This document shows, one piece after another, positions 1 through 6,201 of a stretch of 35,343 nucleotides of DNA (its first letter is position 1; each line of letters begins with the position of its first letter). The notes beneath the pieces were generated by a model that made no database searches, was not told the DNA's origin, and saw nothing but the letters and a program-made list of their open reading frames with translations. Origin of the DNA: Paenibacillus periandrae (GTDB lineage: Bacteria; Bacillota; Bacilli; Paenibacillales; NBRC-103111); assembly GCF_022458865.1 (NCBI RefSeq), contig NZ_JAJNMU010000048.1, positions 1-35,343 of the forward strand, in the 5' to 3' direction. Position numbers and translations under genes: made by a program.

Positions 1-237
1 GGGATGCAGGTTCAAGTAGGTCGTTATATTGGGTGTGCTCGAAGATATTTTTACTCCACAAACGAATTCAAATATTATCTTAGTGAAGGTCATTTTTATC
101 AATGTGATATAGGTGAGCAAACAGGTAGTCCAACAGAAGAAGACCATTATTTGCGATGGATTGAACCAGCTAAAGCTATTAAGAGCTTATTCCATGAACA
201 CCAAAGTTGGGCAGTAGTGAAAGCATTACACGATTGA
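1..237 (+). CDS. Nudix hydrolase, C-terminal part (gene enters from the left edge)
   Basis: The frame is open from base 1, so the gene begins outside the window and only about 78 residues are visible. The visible part has the look of the C-terminal half of small Firmicute Nudix (MutT-like) phosphohydrolases: a strand reading YFYSTNEFKYYLSEGHFYQCD, then EEDHYLRWIEPAKAIKSLF and a final HEHQSWAVVKAL helix. The Nudix box itself would lie upstream and cannot be checked, so substrate and activity are unknown. It is the first of a series of short stand-alone genes separated by related intergenic modules; a decayed version of the first box (CTAACGAGCACGAAGACCGA) follows the stop at about 241. The assignment rests on recalled family resemblance only. 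Confidence 0.6.
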   Translation, partial: GMQVQVGRYIGCARRYFYSTNEFKYYLSEGHFYQCDIGEQTGSPTEEDHYLRWIEPAKAIKSLFHEHQSWAVVKALHD

Positions 238-318
238 ACTAACGAGCACGAAGACCGATAACTATTATATGAGCAATGAAAGTAATTATAGATCGCGTTA
301 TTGTAGGAGGCGATTTTG

Positions 319-573
319 GTGCAATGGTTGGCAGTGGCAGTGGGTATATTAGGTTTATTATTAAGTTTTATTATGACGTGGAAACGTGAAGGAATCATCC
401 AAGCTATTTTGAATCTAATATGCTTCACAGGGTTCATGTTTGCTGTAATCAATCCTTTTACAAATACCTTCCACAGCACTCTGTTCATTCCTGCCTTGTC
501 CATCGCAATTATTTCCAGTATTGTCTCGTTTTGTTTATGGTTGAGAGCCGAAAAACAAAAACGGGACACGTAG
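319..573 (+). CDS. small two/three-helix membrane protein, function unknown
   Basis: The protein is about 84 residues and almost entirely hydrophobic: helices at roughly residues 4-20, 25-45 and 55-75, then a short charged tail (RAEKQKRD). I do not recognise a family. GTG at 319 is preferred over the in-frame TTG at 316 because the AGGAGG at 305-310 then sits 8 bases upstream. No signal peptidase or lipobox motif is seen. It lies alone between two cassette-type intergenic stretches, with the next gene on the same strand 270 bp away, so co-transcription is uncertain. It could be an integral membrane immunity or toxin-like small protein, but nothing in the sequence proves this. Confidence 0.6.
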   Translation: MQWLAVAVGILGLLLSFIMTWKREGIIQAILNLICFTGFMFAVINPFTNTFHSTLFIPALSIAIISSIVSFCLWLRAEKQKRDT

Positions 574-604
574 TTCATCACTCGAACTCCGTTCGGTTTC
601 GATA

Positions 605-740
605 TTACGAACGGGTACGATAGTTGAATCTTCAACCAGAACGAGGCTGCCTGCATGATCGGCAGCCTTTCGCTCACCTAACTGGCAGTAGAGCGTGGAG
701 GAAGCCAGTTACAAAAATTGAAGGATTGGGCAGTTTATCA
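605..740 (+). repeat. intergenic cassette module A
   Basis: The first box, CGAACGGGTACGATAGTTGAA, starts at 608. A perfect 8-bp hairpin AGGCTGCC (644-651) / GGCAGCCT (661-668) follows with a 9-base loop, then the second box CTAACTGGCAGTA at 678-690. That second box also forms a hairpin TAACTGGC (679-686) / GCCAGTTA (704-711). A further GGGCAGTTTA lies at 728-737. Related modules follow most genes of this region. Confidence 0.6.
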
Positions 741-840
741 AAGCGGGAAATTAAAAAATTGAGAGAAATGTTTTAAAGGAGATTAATAAACGGGAATAGA
801 ATACAGCTTCTATCTATAAAAAAGGGATGGAGGATATCCT

Positions 841-1320
841 ATGCATATCGTTTGGAATTTTCCTGGAGAAATGATTACACGGGGAGAAGTAATTGAACTT
901 GAAAAAAAGTTGAATGTGAAGTTTCCAGAAGACTATATATCACAAATTTTAGTCAATAACGGTGGAATACCTGATCCAAGTCAACTCGATTTCTATGGAA
1001 GAAAAGGTAAAACACTTGGTGAATTATTTTGTATTAATGATGTAGGCAGCGCAAATATTCATAAAATGTATAATGGCTCGCGTGATGTATTACCTATGAG
1101 TATTGTACCCATTGCTGCCGATGCGGGTGGTAACTATTATTGCTTCGATTATATAAACGGAGCAGATCCTTCGATAGTATATTGGAATCAAGATGAATGC
1201 TATCCAGCGGATGATGTAACTCCAGAACAGTTAAAAACCAAACCACTGGAAGCATGGCAAAGAGAAGCAATTACTCCCGCATGCAATACATTTACTGAAC
1301 TTTTACAAATGCTATATTGA
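841..1320 (+). CDS. SMI1/KNR4 (SUKH) family protein
   Basis: The 159-residue protein has the SUKH-type pattern. An N-terminal helix precedes LNVKFPEDYISQILVNNGG (about residues 24-42), then a polar beta-rich middle. The signature stretch IVPIAADAGGNYYCFDY is at about 88-104, followed by IVYWNQDECYP and a C-terminal helix FTELLQMLY. In bacteria this fold is best known from immunity proteins against contact-dependent and polymorphic toxins, and from solitary cytoplasmic proteins of unknown role. No toxin gene is next to it here, so its partner is unknown. A ribosome binding site (GGATGGAGG) ends a few bases before the ATG. It stands alone, with cassette-type modules on both sides. Confidence 0.8.
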   Translation: MHIVWNFPGEMITRGEVIELEKKLNVKFPEDYISQILVNNGGIPDPSQLDFYGRKGKTLGELFCINDVGSANIHKMYNGSRDVLPMSIVPIAADAGGNYYCFDYINGADPSIVYWNQDECYPADDVTPEQLKTKPLEAWQREAITPACNTFTELLQMLY

Positions 1321-1330
1321 TGAATTGAAT

Positions 1331-1417
1331 AACGCAGAACGTTACTTCAATAAACTACAAATTGAGGCTGCCGCCGCGAAAACGAGTGGCAGCCTATTAA
1401 GCTAAGGGCAGTTTAAC
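1331..1417 (+). repeat. intergenic cassette module B
   Basis: A degenerate first box (ATAACGCAGAACGTTAC) starts at 1329, 8 bases after the SMI1 stop. The perfect hairpin AGGCTGCC (1365-1372) / GGCAGCCT (1388-1395) follows, and then GCTAAGGGCAGTTTAACG at 1401-1418. The stem sequence is identical to that of module A while the loop differs in length and sequence. Confidence 0.6.
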
Positions 1418-1427
1418 GACATTAGAA

Positions 1428-1454
1428 AACCGACTGTATAAAGGACAGTCGGTT
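1428..1454 (-). terminator. hairpin terminator after cat
   Basis: A perfect 10-bp stem AACCGACTGT / ACAGTCGGTT with a 7-base loop lies just beyond the cat stop codon. In the cat orientation it is followed by TTTTCTAA, a modest U tract. Confidence 0.65.
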
Positions 1455-1473
1455 ATGTTTCATATTATACAAT

Positions 1474-2124
1474 TTATAAAATCCAACCATCAGGGTTATC
1501 TGCCAATGCCTGAACAGAGTTCATAAACAATCCTGCATGGTAACCATCACAAACAGAGTGATGGACTTGTAAAGATAACGGTAAGTACTTTGAATCACCT
1601 TTATTAATGAATTTTCCTGCGGTAATAATGGGTAGAAGATAATTACTGTTATTATTAATATTTAAGTTAAATCCAGTAAAAGAAGTCCATGGGATAATAG
1701 AAATAGAAAAAATATTTTCAGGTATTGGTTGTTTAGGGAACAATTTCCCTAAACCATTAAAATTTTCTACATCAGAAAGGTAAAAATCATAAAACTCTTT
1801 GAAATCATTCTTTGCAGTAGTCCAAATACCAGAGAATGATTCAGATACACTATCAAAAATCGTATAAAGTGGGTCTAACTTATCCCAATAACCTAAATCT
1901 CCCTCACTATTGTAACCAGTTCTAAAAGCAGTATTTGAGTTTATCACACTTGTCACTAAGAAAATAAATACTGGATAAAACTTATATCTTTTTTGTTTTA
2001 TTTGTAGATATAAATCACTAATATTAATTTCTGTGGTTATGCTAAAAGTCGTATGTTGGTTCAAATAATGATTAAATATCTCTTTTCTCTTCCAATTATC
2101 AAAATCAATTTTATTAAAGTTCAT
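1474..2124 (-). CDS. cat: type A chloramphenicol O-acetyltransferase
   Basis: The 216-residue protein has the normal length for type A CAT, a trimeric cytoplasmic enzyme that acetylates chloramphenicol from acetyl-CoA. The active-site signature HHSVCDGYHAG is present near the C-terminus (about residues 187-197), with the catalytic histidine in HHSVCDGYH. The N-terminal F..W.R...FNHY motif, the FYPVFIFLV segment and the PWTSFTGFNLN region also match the family. The start at 2124 is fixed by TAGGAGGC with an 8-base spacer. It is transcribed against all neighbouring genes and carries its own promoter, a leader peptide and an attenuator hairpin, which indicates drug-inducible expression. Its base composition is more AT-rich than the T4SS and ABC blocks. 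Identification is secure; substrate range is not tested by sequence. Confidence 0.93.
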   Translation of the reverse strand: MNFNKIDFDNWKRKEIFNHYLNQHTTFSITTEINISDLYLQIKQKRYKFYPVFIFLVTSVINSNTAFRTGYNSEGDLGYWDKLDPLYTIFDSVSESFSGIWTTAKNDFKEFYDFYLSDVENFNGLGKLFPKQPIPENIFSISIIPWTSFTGFNLNINNNSNYLLPIITAGKFINKGDSKYLPLSLQVHHSVCDGYHAGLFMNSVQALADNPDGWIL

Positions 2125-2131
2125 TTGATAT

Positions 2132-2167
2132 GCCTCCTAAATTTTTTCTAAAGTGAATTTAGGAGGC
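2132..2167 (-). promoter_or_regulatory. translational attenuator hairpin that hides the cat ribosome binding site
   Basis: A perfect 12-bp inverted repeat has arms GCCTCCTAAATT (2132-2143) and AATTTAGGAGGC (2156-2167) with a 12-base loop. The proximal arm contains the cat Shine-Dalgarno sequence, and the distal arm overlaps the end of the leader peptide. This is the classical arrangement by which a ribosome stalled by chloramphenicol on the leader opens the hairpin. Confidence 0.9.
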
Positions 2168-2188
2168 TGATTTGTCTGCTTTCTTCAT
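2159..2188 (-). CDS. cat leader peptide (9 residues)
   Basis: On the minus strand a 10-codon frame reads MKKADKSAS then stop, preceded by AAAGGAATGG. Its last codons lie inside the distal arm of the attenuator hairpin. Length, position and lysine/serine-rich composition match the leader peptides of inducible Gram-positive cat genes. Confidence 0.8.
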   Translation of the reverse strand: MKKADKSAS

Positions 2189-2224
2189 TAGAACCATTCC
2201 TTTTAAAGAAGTCTATTCTATTGT

Positions 2225-2253
2225 ATCATAAATAGCTATTTTAAAAACAACCA
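2225..2253 (-). promoter_or_regulatory. sigma-A type promoter of cat
   Basis: On the minus strand TGGTTG (-35, 2248-2253) and TATGAT (-10, 2225-2230) are separated by 17 bases and lie upstream of the leader peptide. An overlapping alternative -10, TACAAT, is also present. Confidence 0.55.
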
Positions 2254-2271
2254 CTCCTTTCAACTTCGTGC

Positions 2272-2347
2272 ACTCAACGAACGGGCACGATAGCGGAACA
2301 GCGGATGCCGATACATCCGTTTTTTTCGCTGACGGGCAGGAGTGTTT
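2272..2347 (+). repeat. intergenic cassette module C with terminator
   Basis: The first box CGAACGGGCACGATAGCGGA starts at 2278, and the second box GCTGACGGGCAGG starts at 2328. Between them the hairpin CGGATG (2302-2307) / CATCCG (2314-2319) is followed by seven T residues (2320-2326), so in this copy the central hairpin is a genuine intrinsic terminator on the plus strand. GTTTAAT follows at 2344. Confidence 0.6.
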
Positions 2348-2436
2348 AATCATTTGACGAATATTTGCAAGGAAGATGGGATGAGGTTTGAAGACGAGAG
2401 TAAAGAAGTTCTATCCACGAGAGAGGGGAATACTTA

Positions 2437-2901
2437 TTGCTGCAGAGATACATTAGTGCGGACCAGGATCAATTGGAAGACTTTATGAAAACTATGTATG
2501 TTTCCAGAGGATATGTCTTTGATCCTGGAGGGCCGCATTCAGATATTAGAAGTATTGAACTGCTATATTTTGAGACGGGAGGCGGATTCTGGTTATTGAA
2601 GGAAGAACAGAGCGTTATTGGGACTATTGGTTTAAAGGGTATTGATTCTGAAAACAGAATCGGTGAAATAAAGAGGTTCTTCGTCTTACCTGAATATCAA
2701 GATAAGGGTTACGGTAAAAGCATGATGAGCCAAATAATAGAATTTGCAAGACAAGCTGGATTAATAAAGCTGAGATTGGATACTGAGAAACAATCTTATA
2801 AAGCGATGTCAGTGTTTCGAAGTTTTGGCTTTTATGAGATACCAAAATACAATGATAATGATATTGCTGAAATATTTATGGAATTATCCATTGTGTCATA
2901 A
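2437..2901 (+). CDS. GNAT family N-acetyltransferase
   Basis: The 154-residue single-domain protein has the GNAT core. The strand/loop GGFWLLKEEQSVIGTIGLKG precedes IGEIKRFFVLPEYQDKGYGKSMM, where the QDKGYGK segment (about residues 87-93) is the acetyl-CoA pyrophosphate-binding R/QxxGxG/A motif. It is followed by a C-terminal KLRLDTEKQSYKAMSVFRSFGF motif typical of motif B. The likely role is acetyl transfer from acetyl-CoA to an unidentified amine. A TTG start at 2437 is supported by GAGAGGGG at 2421-2428, with a spacing of about 8. It is a solitary gene between cassette modules C and D. Confidence 0.85.
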   Translation: MLQRYISADQDQLEDFMKTMYVSRGYVFDPGGPHSDIRSIELLYFETGGGFWLLKEEQSVIGTIGLKGIDSENRIGEIKRFFVLPEYQDKGYGKSMMSQIIEFARQAGLIKLRLDTEKQSYKAMSVFRSFGFYEIPKYNDNDIAEIFMELSIVS

Positions 2902-2921
2902 CGAACTCAATCAATATACAT

Positions 2922-2960
2922 TCAGCTAACAGGAAACGCTAGTTCAATCCAACAGTTTAA
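2922..2960 (+). repeat. intergenic cassette module D (short form)
   Basis: The box GCTAACAGGAAACGCTAG starts at 2925 and is followed by TTCAATCC, and then directly by AACAGTTTAA, the tail of the second box. The central hairpin is missing in this copy. Confidence 0.5.
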
Positions 2961-3020
2961 AACCTCTCATTAGATGAAACCCTAGATTTAATAGGATTAA
3001 TGGGGAGGTTTTATTATTTA
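2959..3020 (+). promoter_or_regulatory. long hairpin that contains the recombinase ribosome binding site
   Basis: Arms AAAACCTCTCATT (2959-2971) and AATGGGGAGGTTTT (2999-3012) pair with one bulge, and inner CCTA/TAGG extends the stem. The only good Shine-Dalgarno sequence for the recombinase, GGGGAGG (3002-3008), lies in the right arm. A T-rich run follows. It can act as an intrinsic terminator for incoming transcripts, as a lock on recombinase translation, or both. Confidence 0.55.
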
Positions 3021-3030
3021 TATAAGTCAA

Positions 3031-3858
3031 TTGTGGAAGCTGTATGAAGCCGATAAGCGGATCCAGGGATTCAGTCCAAACACGCTTAAAGCCTACGCCC
3101 TGCAACTAAAAATGCTGGTTAATGAACTTGGGGATATAATTATTTCAGATGTTACTCTACAGCTTTTAAAAGAATACTTAGCAAAGCAATCTGATCGATT
3201 GAAGCCAAGCAGTTTAGGACATCGTATCCGTTTTGTTAGATCTTTGTTTCGCTTTGCATACGAAGAAACTTACCTGACCTCAAACCCTTCTTTAAAATTA
3301 AAAGAACCCAAGATGGAAAAGCGTATTCCAAAGTTTTTAATCGAGGAAGATGTTATTCATTTGAAGATCTCTTGTCTATCGGTGCGAGAACGAGCTCTTT
3401 TAGAGTTCCTGTACAGCACCGGTTGCCGGGTTGGAGAAGTACAAAAGATAAACATTGAAGATTTGAACTGGGAGAATCGCTCTGCAATAGTTAATGGTAA
3501 GGGATCCAAGCAGAGAGAAGTTTATTTCACTACCGAATGCAAGGTATGGTTGAAAAAGTACCTGGCAAGTCGCGAAGACTCCTGTAAAGCCTTGTTTGTA
3601 ACAGATACCCACCCAACTCGACGGATGGCCATTACGACAATCAGGTGGTCATTAAAACGGCTTGCAGATCGTGGAGAGGTCGAAACTAATGTGTATCCGC
3701 AACGCTTTCGCCATACCTATGCATGCCAGTTGCTGGACAACGGAGCACCTTTGGATTTCATTCAAGGCATGCTGGGGCATGAGAAAGCATCGACCACTCA
3801 AATATATGCTCAACTTCGCGGCGAGCGACGACGAGAACTTTATCGTCGTTTCTTTTAG
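3031..3858 (+). CDS. tyrosine recombinase (phage integrase/XerC-D-like family)
   Basis: About 275 residues, a stand-alone tyrosine recombinase. An N-terminal SAM-like core-binding domain (roughly 1-95: FSPNTLKAYALQLKML) precedes the catalytic domain. The catalytic set is complete: Arg in STGCRVGEV (about 133), Lys in KGSKQRE (about 158), RFRHTYACQLL giving His and Arg, LGHEKASTTQIYAQ giving the second His and the nucleophile Tyr. TTG at 3031 is the first standard start, but the Shine-Dalgarno sequence lies 22 bases upstream. The frame is open back to ATT codons at 3013 and 3016 that would be well spaced, so a non-standard start and a few more residues (IIYISQ) are possible. It sits in the middle of the cassette-like array and could be the enzyme that moves the cassettes. 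It lacks any obvious integron-integrase insertion. Confidence 0.9.
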   Translation: MWKLYEADKRIQGFSPNTLKAYALQLKMLVNELGDIIISDVTLQLLKEYLAKQSDRLKPSSLGHRIRFVRSLFRFAYEETYLTSNPSLKLKEPKMEKRIPKFLIEEDVIHLKISCLSVRERALLEFLYSTGCRVGEVQKINIEDLNWENRSAIVNGKGSKQREVYFTTECKVWLKKYLASREDSCKALFVTDTHPTRRMAITTIRWSLKRLADRGEVETNVYPQRFRHTYACQLLDNGAPLDFIQGMLGHEKASTTQIYAQLRGERRRELYRRFF

Positions 3859-3863
3859 ACTTT

Positions 3864-3938
3864 GACAGCCCCCTCTAAGTAATGGCTGTTGGTTCAGAAT
3901 ATTAGCCGTCGTTACTAAACTAAAGGGGCAGTTTAACA
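3864..3938 (+). repeat. intergenic cassette module E
   Basis: The hairpin ACAGCC (3865-3870) / GGCTGT (3884-3889) lies six bases after the recombinase stop. The second box appears as CTAAAGGGGCAGTTTAAC at 3920-3937. The first box is not recognisable. Confidence 0.45.
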
Positions 3939-4025
3939 TGAAGACACAGATGGAAATAAAGGGAAAACTAGGGCTGTTTTCGAATAATAATAATAACTTA
4001 ACTAAATTGAATGAAGGTGCCTCCA

Positions 4026-4523
4026 ATGAATTCCTTAATTGAAGAATCAGTTATAAAACTCGCAGAGAAATTTCAGTTGCCAGAGCGTATTGTGAACATT
4101 GAAGATCTACCTTGGGTTCCGTTCACTCATAATCACTCTTGCTATTTCAAACCTTTACGTTTTGATCTAAACACTGGAACGTGGATTTACTTATTTAAGA
4201 TTAAGAGTAATCAGATATTGGGAAGACACAGACACACTGGTGGATCAGTAATTGGCTATAATATTCAGGGTAAGTGGAGATATGAAGGGAGAGAATGGGT
4301 TGCTATACCGGGAACCTTTATATTTGAGCCACCAGGTGACATTCATACGCTTATAACTGAAGACGAAGAAGTTGTAACTCTATTTATGTTGGGGGGCTCA
4401 CTACAGTATTTTGATGAGAACGATCAAATAATTGGGCAAGACGACATTTATACCGTCCTGAATAAATATAGAGTTTATTGTGAATTACATGGGATTGAAA
4501 CTAGAGATGACCTGATTTATTAG
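4026..4523 (+). CDS. cupin protein, dihydroxyacetophenone-dioxygenase-like family
   Basis: The protein has about 165 residues with a single cupin barrel. The segment ILGRHRHTGGSVIGYNIQGKWRY (about residues 62-84) carries the first metal-ligand histidines, and IPGTFIFEPPGDIHTL (about 93-108) the second motif with the downstream histidine. The order and the PPGDxHTL and LQYFDENDQIIGQDD segments match the group annotated as 2,4'-dihydroxyacetophenone dioxygenase-like cupins. The true substrate of the many family members is unknown, so only a metal-binding cupin fold is claimed. ATG at 4026 is chosen because AAGGTG lies 6 bases upstream; an in-frame ATG at 4011 lacks a binding site. Solitary gene in the cassette-like row. 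Confidence 0.75.
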   Translation: MNSLIEESVIKLAEKFQLPERIVNIEDLPWVPFTHNHSCYFKPLRFDLNTGTWIYLFKIKSNQILGRHRHTGGSVIGYNIQGKWRYEGREWVAIPGTFIFEPPGDIHTLITEDEEVVTLFMLGGSLQYFDENDQIIGQDDIYTVLNKYRVYCELHGIETRDDLIY

Positions 4524-4546
4524 GGTCTAGGTACATATACTCCATT

Positions 4547-4630
4547 GAGCTATCGGAACACGATAATTAGTGCCATCAAGGATGCCTCGCGGAAACCGTT
4601 TTCTCAGGTACAGTTAGGATAGTTAAATGA
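4547..4630 (+). repeat. intergenic cassette module F (decayed)
   Basis: The box AGCTATCGGAACACGATAAT starts at 4548 and resembles the first box of the other modules. The middle (GGATGCCTCGCGGAAACCG) has lost a clear stem, and CAGGTACAGTTAGGATAGTTAA may be the remains of the second box. Confidence 0.35.
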
Positions 4631-4714
4631 GGAAATTTTTGGGAGAAGAATAAGAAGTAGGACAACTCATTGATCTGGCACGATAACGGAAAAATAAAAT
4701 ATAGGGGGATTTTC

Positions 4715-5167
4715 GTGAATGTTAGAAGTATCCGTAAAGGTGATTCCACTAGAATACTTAGATTAGTTGAGCAATGTGGTCCATATGTGGCACCACACAA
4801 CCTGTATGTGTACTGGATGCTTGAAAAATATTATGCATCAACATGTAAAATTATAGAAAATGACAGCGATATAATAGGGTTTGTAAGTGGTATGCCGAGT
4901 GTGGATAACCATTCATTGTTTATTTGGCAAATTTGTATTCATAATGAATATAGAAACCAAGGAATTGCAACCTTATTGTTGGATTCATCATTACATAGTG
5001 CAAGAGAGTTGGGATATGTATTCATGGAATTATCAATTTCGAAAGGCAATATTGCTAGTCAGATGTTTTTTGATAAATATGCTCAAACGAAACAAATTGC
5101 AAGTGTTGAAAAGCTTGAACAAGACATTGGAAATACAACAGAGATAATATATAAATACAGACTATAA
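4715..5167 (+). CDS. GNAT acetyltransferase resembling diaminobutyrate acetyltransferase (EctA-like)
   Basis: About 150 residues. The layout IRKGDSTRILRLVEQCGP, YVYWMLEKYYASTCKI, DIIGFVSGMPSVDNHSLFIWQICIH, NEYRNQGIATLLLDS follows the EctA-type GNAT enzymes, in which acetyl-CoA binds at RNQGIA (about residues 86-91). No ectB, ectC or other ectoine gene is nearby, and a solitary cassette-borne copy may act on another small amine. It is therefore called only EctA-like. A GTG start at 4715 is supported by AGGGGG with a 6-base spacer; longer readings from upstream TTG have no binding site. The final residues IYKYRL end close to a short AAGGAGGCACC that does not lead to a gene. Confidence 0.75.
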   Translation: MNVRSIRKGDSTRILRLVEQCGPYVAPHNLYVYWMLEKYYASTCKIIENDSDIIGFVSGMPSVDNHSLFIWQICIHNEYRNQGIATLLLDSSLHSARELGYVFMELSISKGNIASQMFFDKYAQTKQIASVEKLEQDIGNTTEIIYKYRL

Positions 5168-5212
5168 GGAGGCACCAGCGATAAAGTTAACTTCAAATAT
5201 TGGCACTTCGCT

Positions 5213-5300
5213 CAGCTAACGCACACTATAGTCTCTAAACAATTTAGACGTGGCTGCCAGCAAGAATCGGCAGCCGCGTTGTGCTAACAGGCAGTTATGT
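5213..5300 (+). repeat. intergenic cassette module G (best-preserved copy)
   Basis: The first box GCTAACGCACACTATAGT starts at 5215. A perfect hairpin GGCTGCC (5252-5258) / GGCAGCC (5269-5275), extendable by CG pairs, follows. The second box GCTAACAGGCAGTTATG starts at 5283. The two GCTAACRSRCA boxes are direct repeats that flank the hairpin. Confidence 0.65.
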
Positions 5301-5351
5301 TCAATAGTCACCTTCAACTCATGGTACAATTTAGGTGAAGGAGGGCTTAAT

Positions 5352-5810
5352 TTGACAGCTATTATTAATAAAAATGGTTATCAGTTTTTAGAGTGCATTT
5401 CATTGAATGAACATGAATTAATACACTACTCACCGTTGGCAGGTTCATACGCCGTGGTTAGATTCGACAGTAAGTATCTTATTTGTTTTAATACTTGGAG
5501 ATTACAGTGGGAAGTACCTGCTGGAGGAAGAGATGACGGTGAAACAGCAAAAGAATGCGCTATTCGGGAGCTTTTTGAGGAAACAGGGCAGGTTGTTCAA
5601 GATATGGATTTTAAGGGTCTCCTGAAGGTTAGGAAACCAGATGGAGCAATAAAGTATAATCCAATATATTATACTGAAGTGGATTATATTGTCCCGTTTA
5701 AAGAAAACGAGGAGACAGACAAAATTTTATTTTGGAACTTAACCAATGATGTTGGCTATATTGATGAAGTTGACGAGGCAGTTCTTCAATGGTGTGAGTC
5801 ATTGCGTTAA
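5352..5810 (+). CDS. Nudix hydrolase
   Basis: The 152-residue protein carries a complete Nudix box, GGRDDGETAKECAIRELFEETGQ (split here as GGRDDGE + TAKECAI + RELFEETGQ), matching G-x5-E-x7-R-E-U-x-E-E-x-G-U. The preceding WEVPAGG motif is typical of ADP-ribose and nucleoside-diphosphate-sugar pyrophosphatases. Activity would be Mg-dependent hydrolysis of a nucleoside diphosphate linked to another group; the substrate cannot be told. The TTG start at 5352 is set by AAGGAGGG (5338-5345). The in-frame region upstream overlaps module G and is not coding. It differs in sequence from the partial Nudix protein at the left edge, so the two are not a simple duplication. Confidence 0.88.
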   Translation: MTAIINKNGYQFLECISLNEHELIHYSPLAGSYAVVRFDSKYLICFNTWRLQWEVPAGGRDDGETAKECAIRELFEETGQVVQDMDFKGLLKVRKPDGAIKYNPIYYTEVDYIVPFKENEETDKILFWNLTNDVGYIDEVDEAVLQWCESLR

Positions 5811-5890
5811 CGGAGAACGTTAGTGGAATTGAAACCAGCAGCCAGTCTAAGACTTTATTTTTCAAGTCTTGGTTCGCTGCTGTTTTTTTT
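5805..5890 (+). terminator. module H: cassette box plus nested intrinsic terminator
   Basis: The box GTTAACGGAGAACGTTAGTG overlaps the Nudix stop codon at 5805. It is followed by an outer stem CAGCAGC (5836-5842) / GCTGCTG (5876-5882), an inner stem AAGACTT (5849-5855) / AAGTCTT (5864-5870) and eight T residues (5883-5890). This is the last recognisable module of the row. Confidence 0.75.
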
Positions 5891-6081
5891 ATGGATCAGT
5901 CTAAAACTTATTCTTCAAAAACTATCAATTTTCCAGCTGAAAAACCGCGTCAAATCAACAACTCCAGTCTATCCTGAAATAACTGTATCTCATCATCTGA
6001 TAGTGCCGCGTTAGCGGCATGAGCGTCTAATACTATATTTTCATCAAACAAAAACAGGATGCAAAGGTAATAAACAGCGAA
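5891..6081. other. intergenic DNA, no gene recognised
   Basis: Between module H and the next terminator I find no convincing coding frame. A small GCCGCGTTAGCGGCATGAGC stretch near 6002 forms a weak hairpin. This marks the right border of the cassette-like row. Confidence 0.5.
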
Positions 6082-6125
6082 AAGACGATCGATGCTCCTC
6101 ATTAGGGGACATCGATCGTCTTTCT
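6082..6125. terminator. bidirectional-looking intrinsic terminator
   Basis: A perfect 13-bp stem AAGACGATCGATG (6082-6094) / CATCGATCGTCTT (6110-6122) has a 15-base loop and T/A-rich flanks on both sides. It lies about 80 bp beyond the stop of the minus-strand membrane protein and can end its transcript as well as transcripts from the cassette row. Confidence 0.75.
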
Positions 6126-6201
6126 TTCATGCCTTGTAGTTGCTCTATCAAAACCAAGAATTCATTAGTGGTCTCCTATTTTGTAATGTTAAAATCGAAA
6201 T

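Noticed and set aside
147..677. Minus-strand open frame of 176 codons
   Set aside because: It spans the small membrane gene and module A in antisense, has no ribosome binding site, and its composition mirrors the plus-strand features.
1..5890. Classical integron with attC sites
   Set aside because: The boxes (GCTAAC..., ...GGGCAGTTTA) do not fit the RYYYAAC/GTTRRRY core pairs in the right arrangement, and the recombinase shows no integron-integrase insertion. Kept only as an integron-like arrangement.
5823..6014. Small open frame after the second Nudix gene
   Set aside because: It lies within the module H terminator and has no binding site; its hydrophobic look comes from the T-rich terminator.
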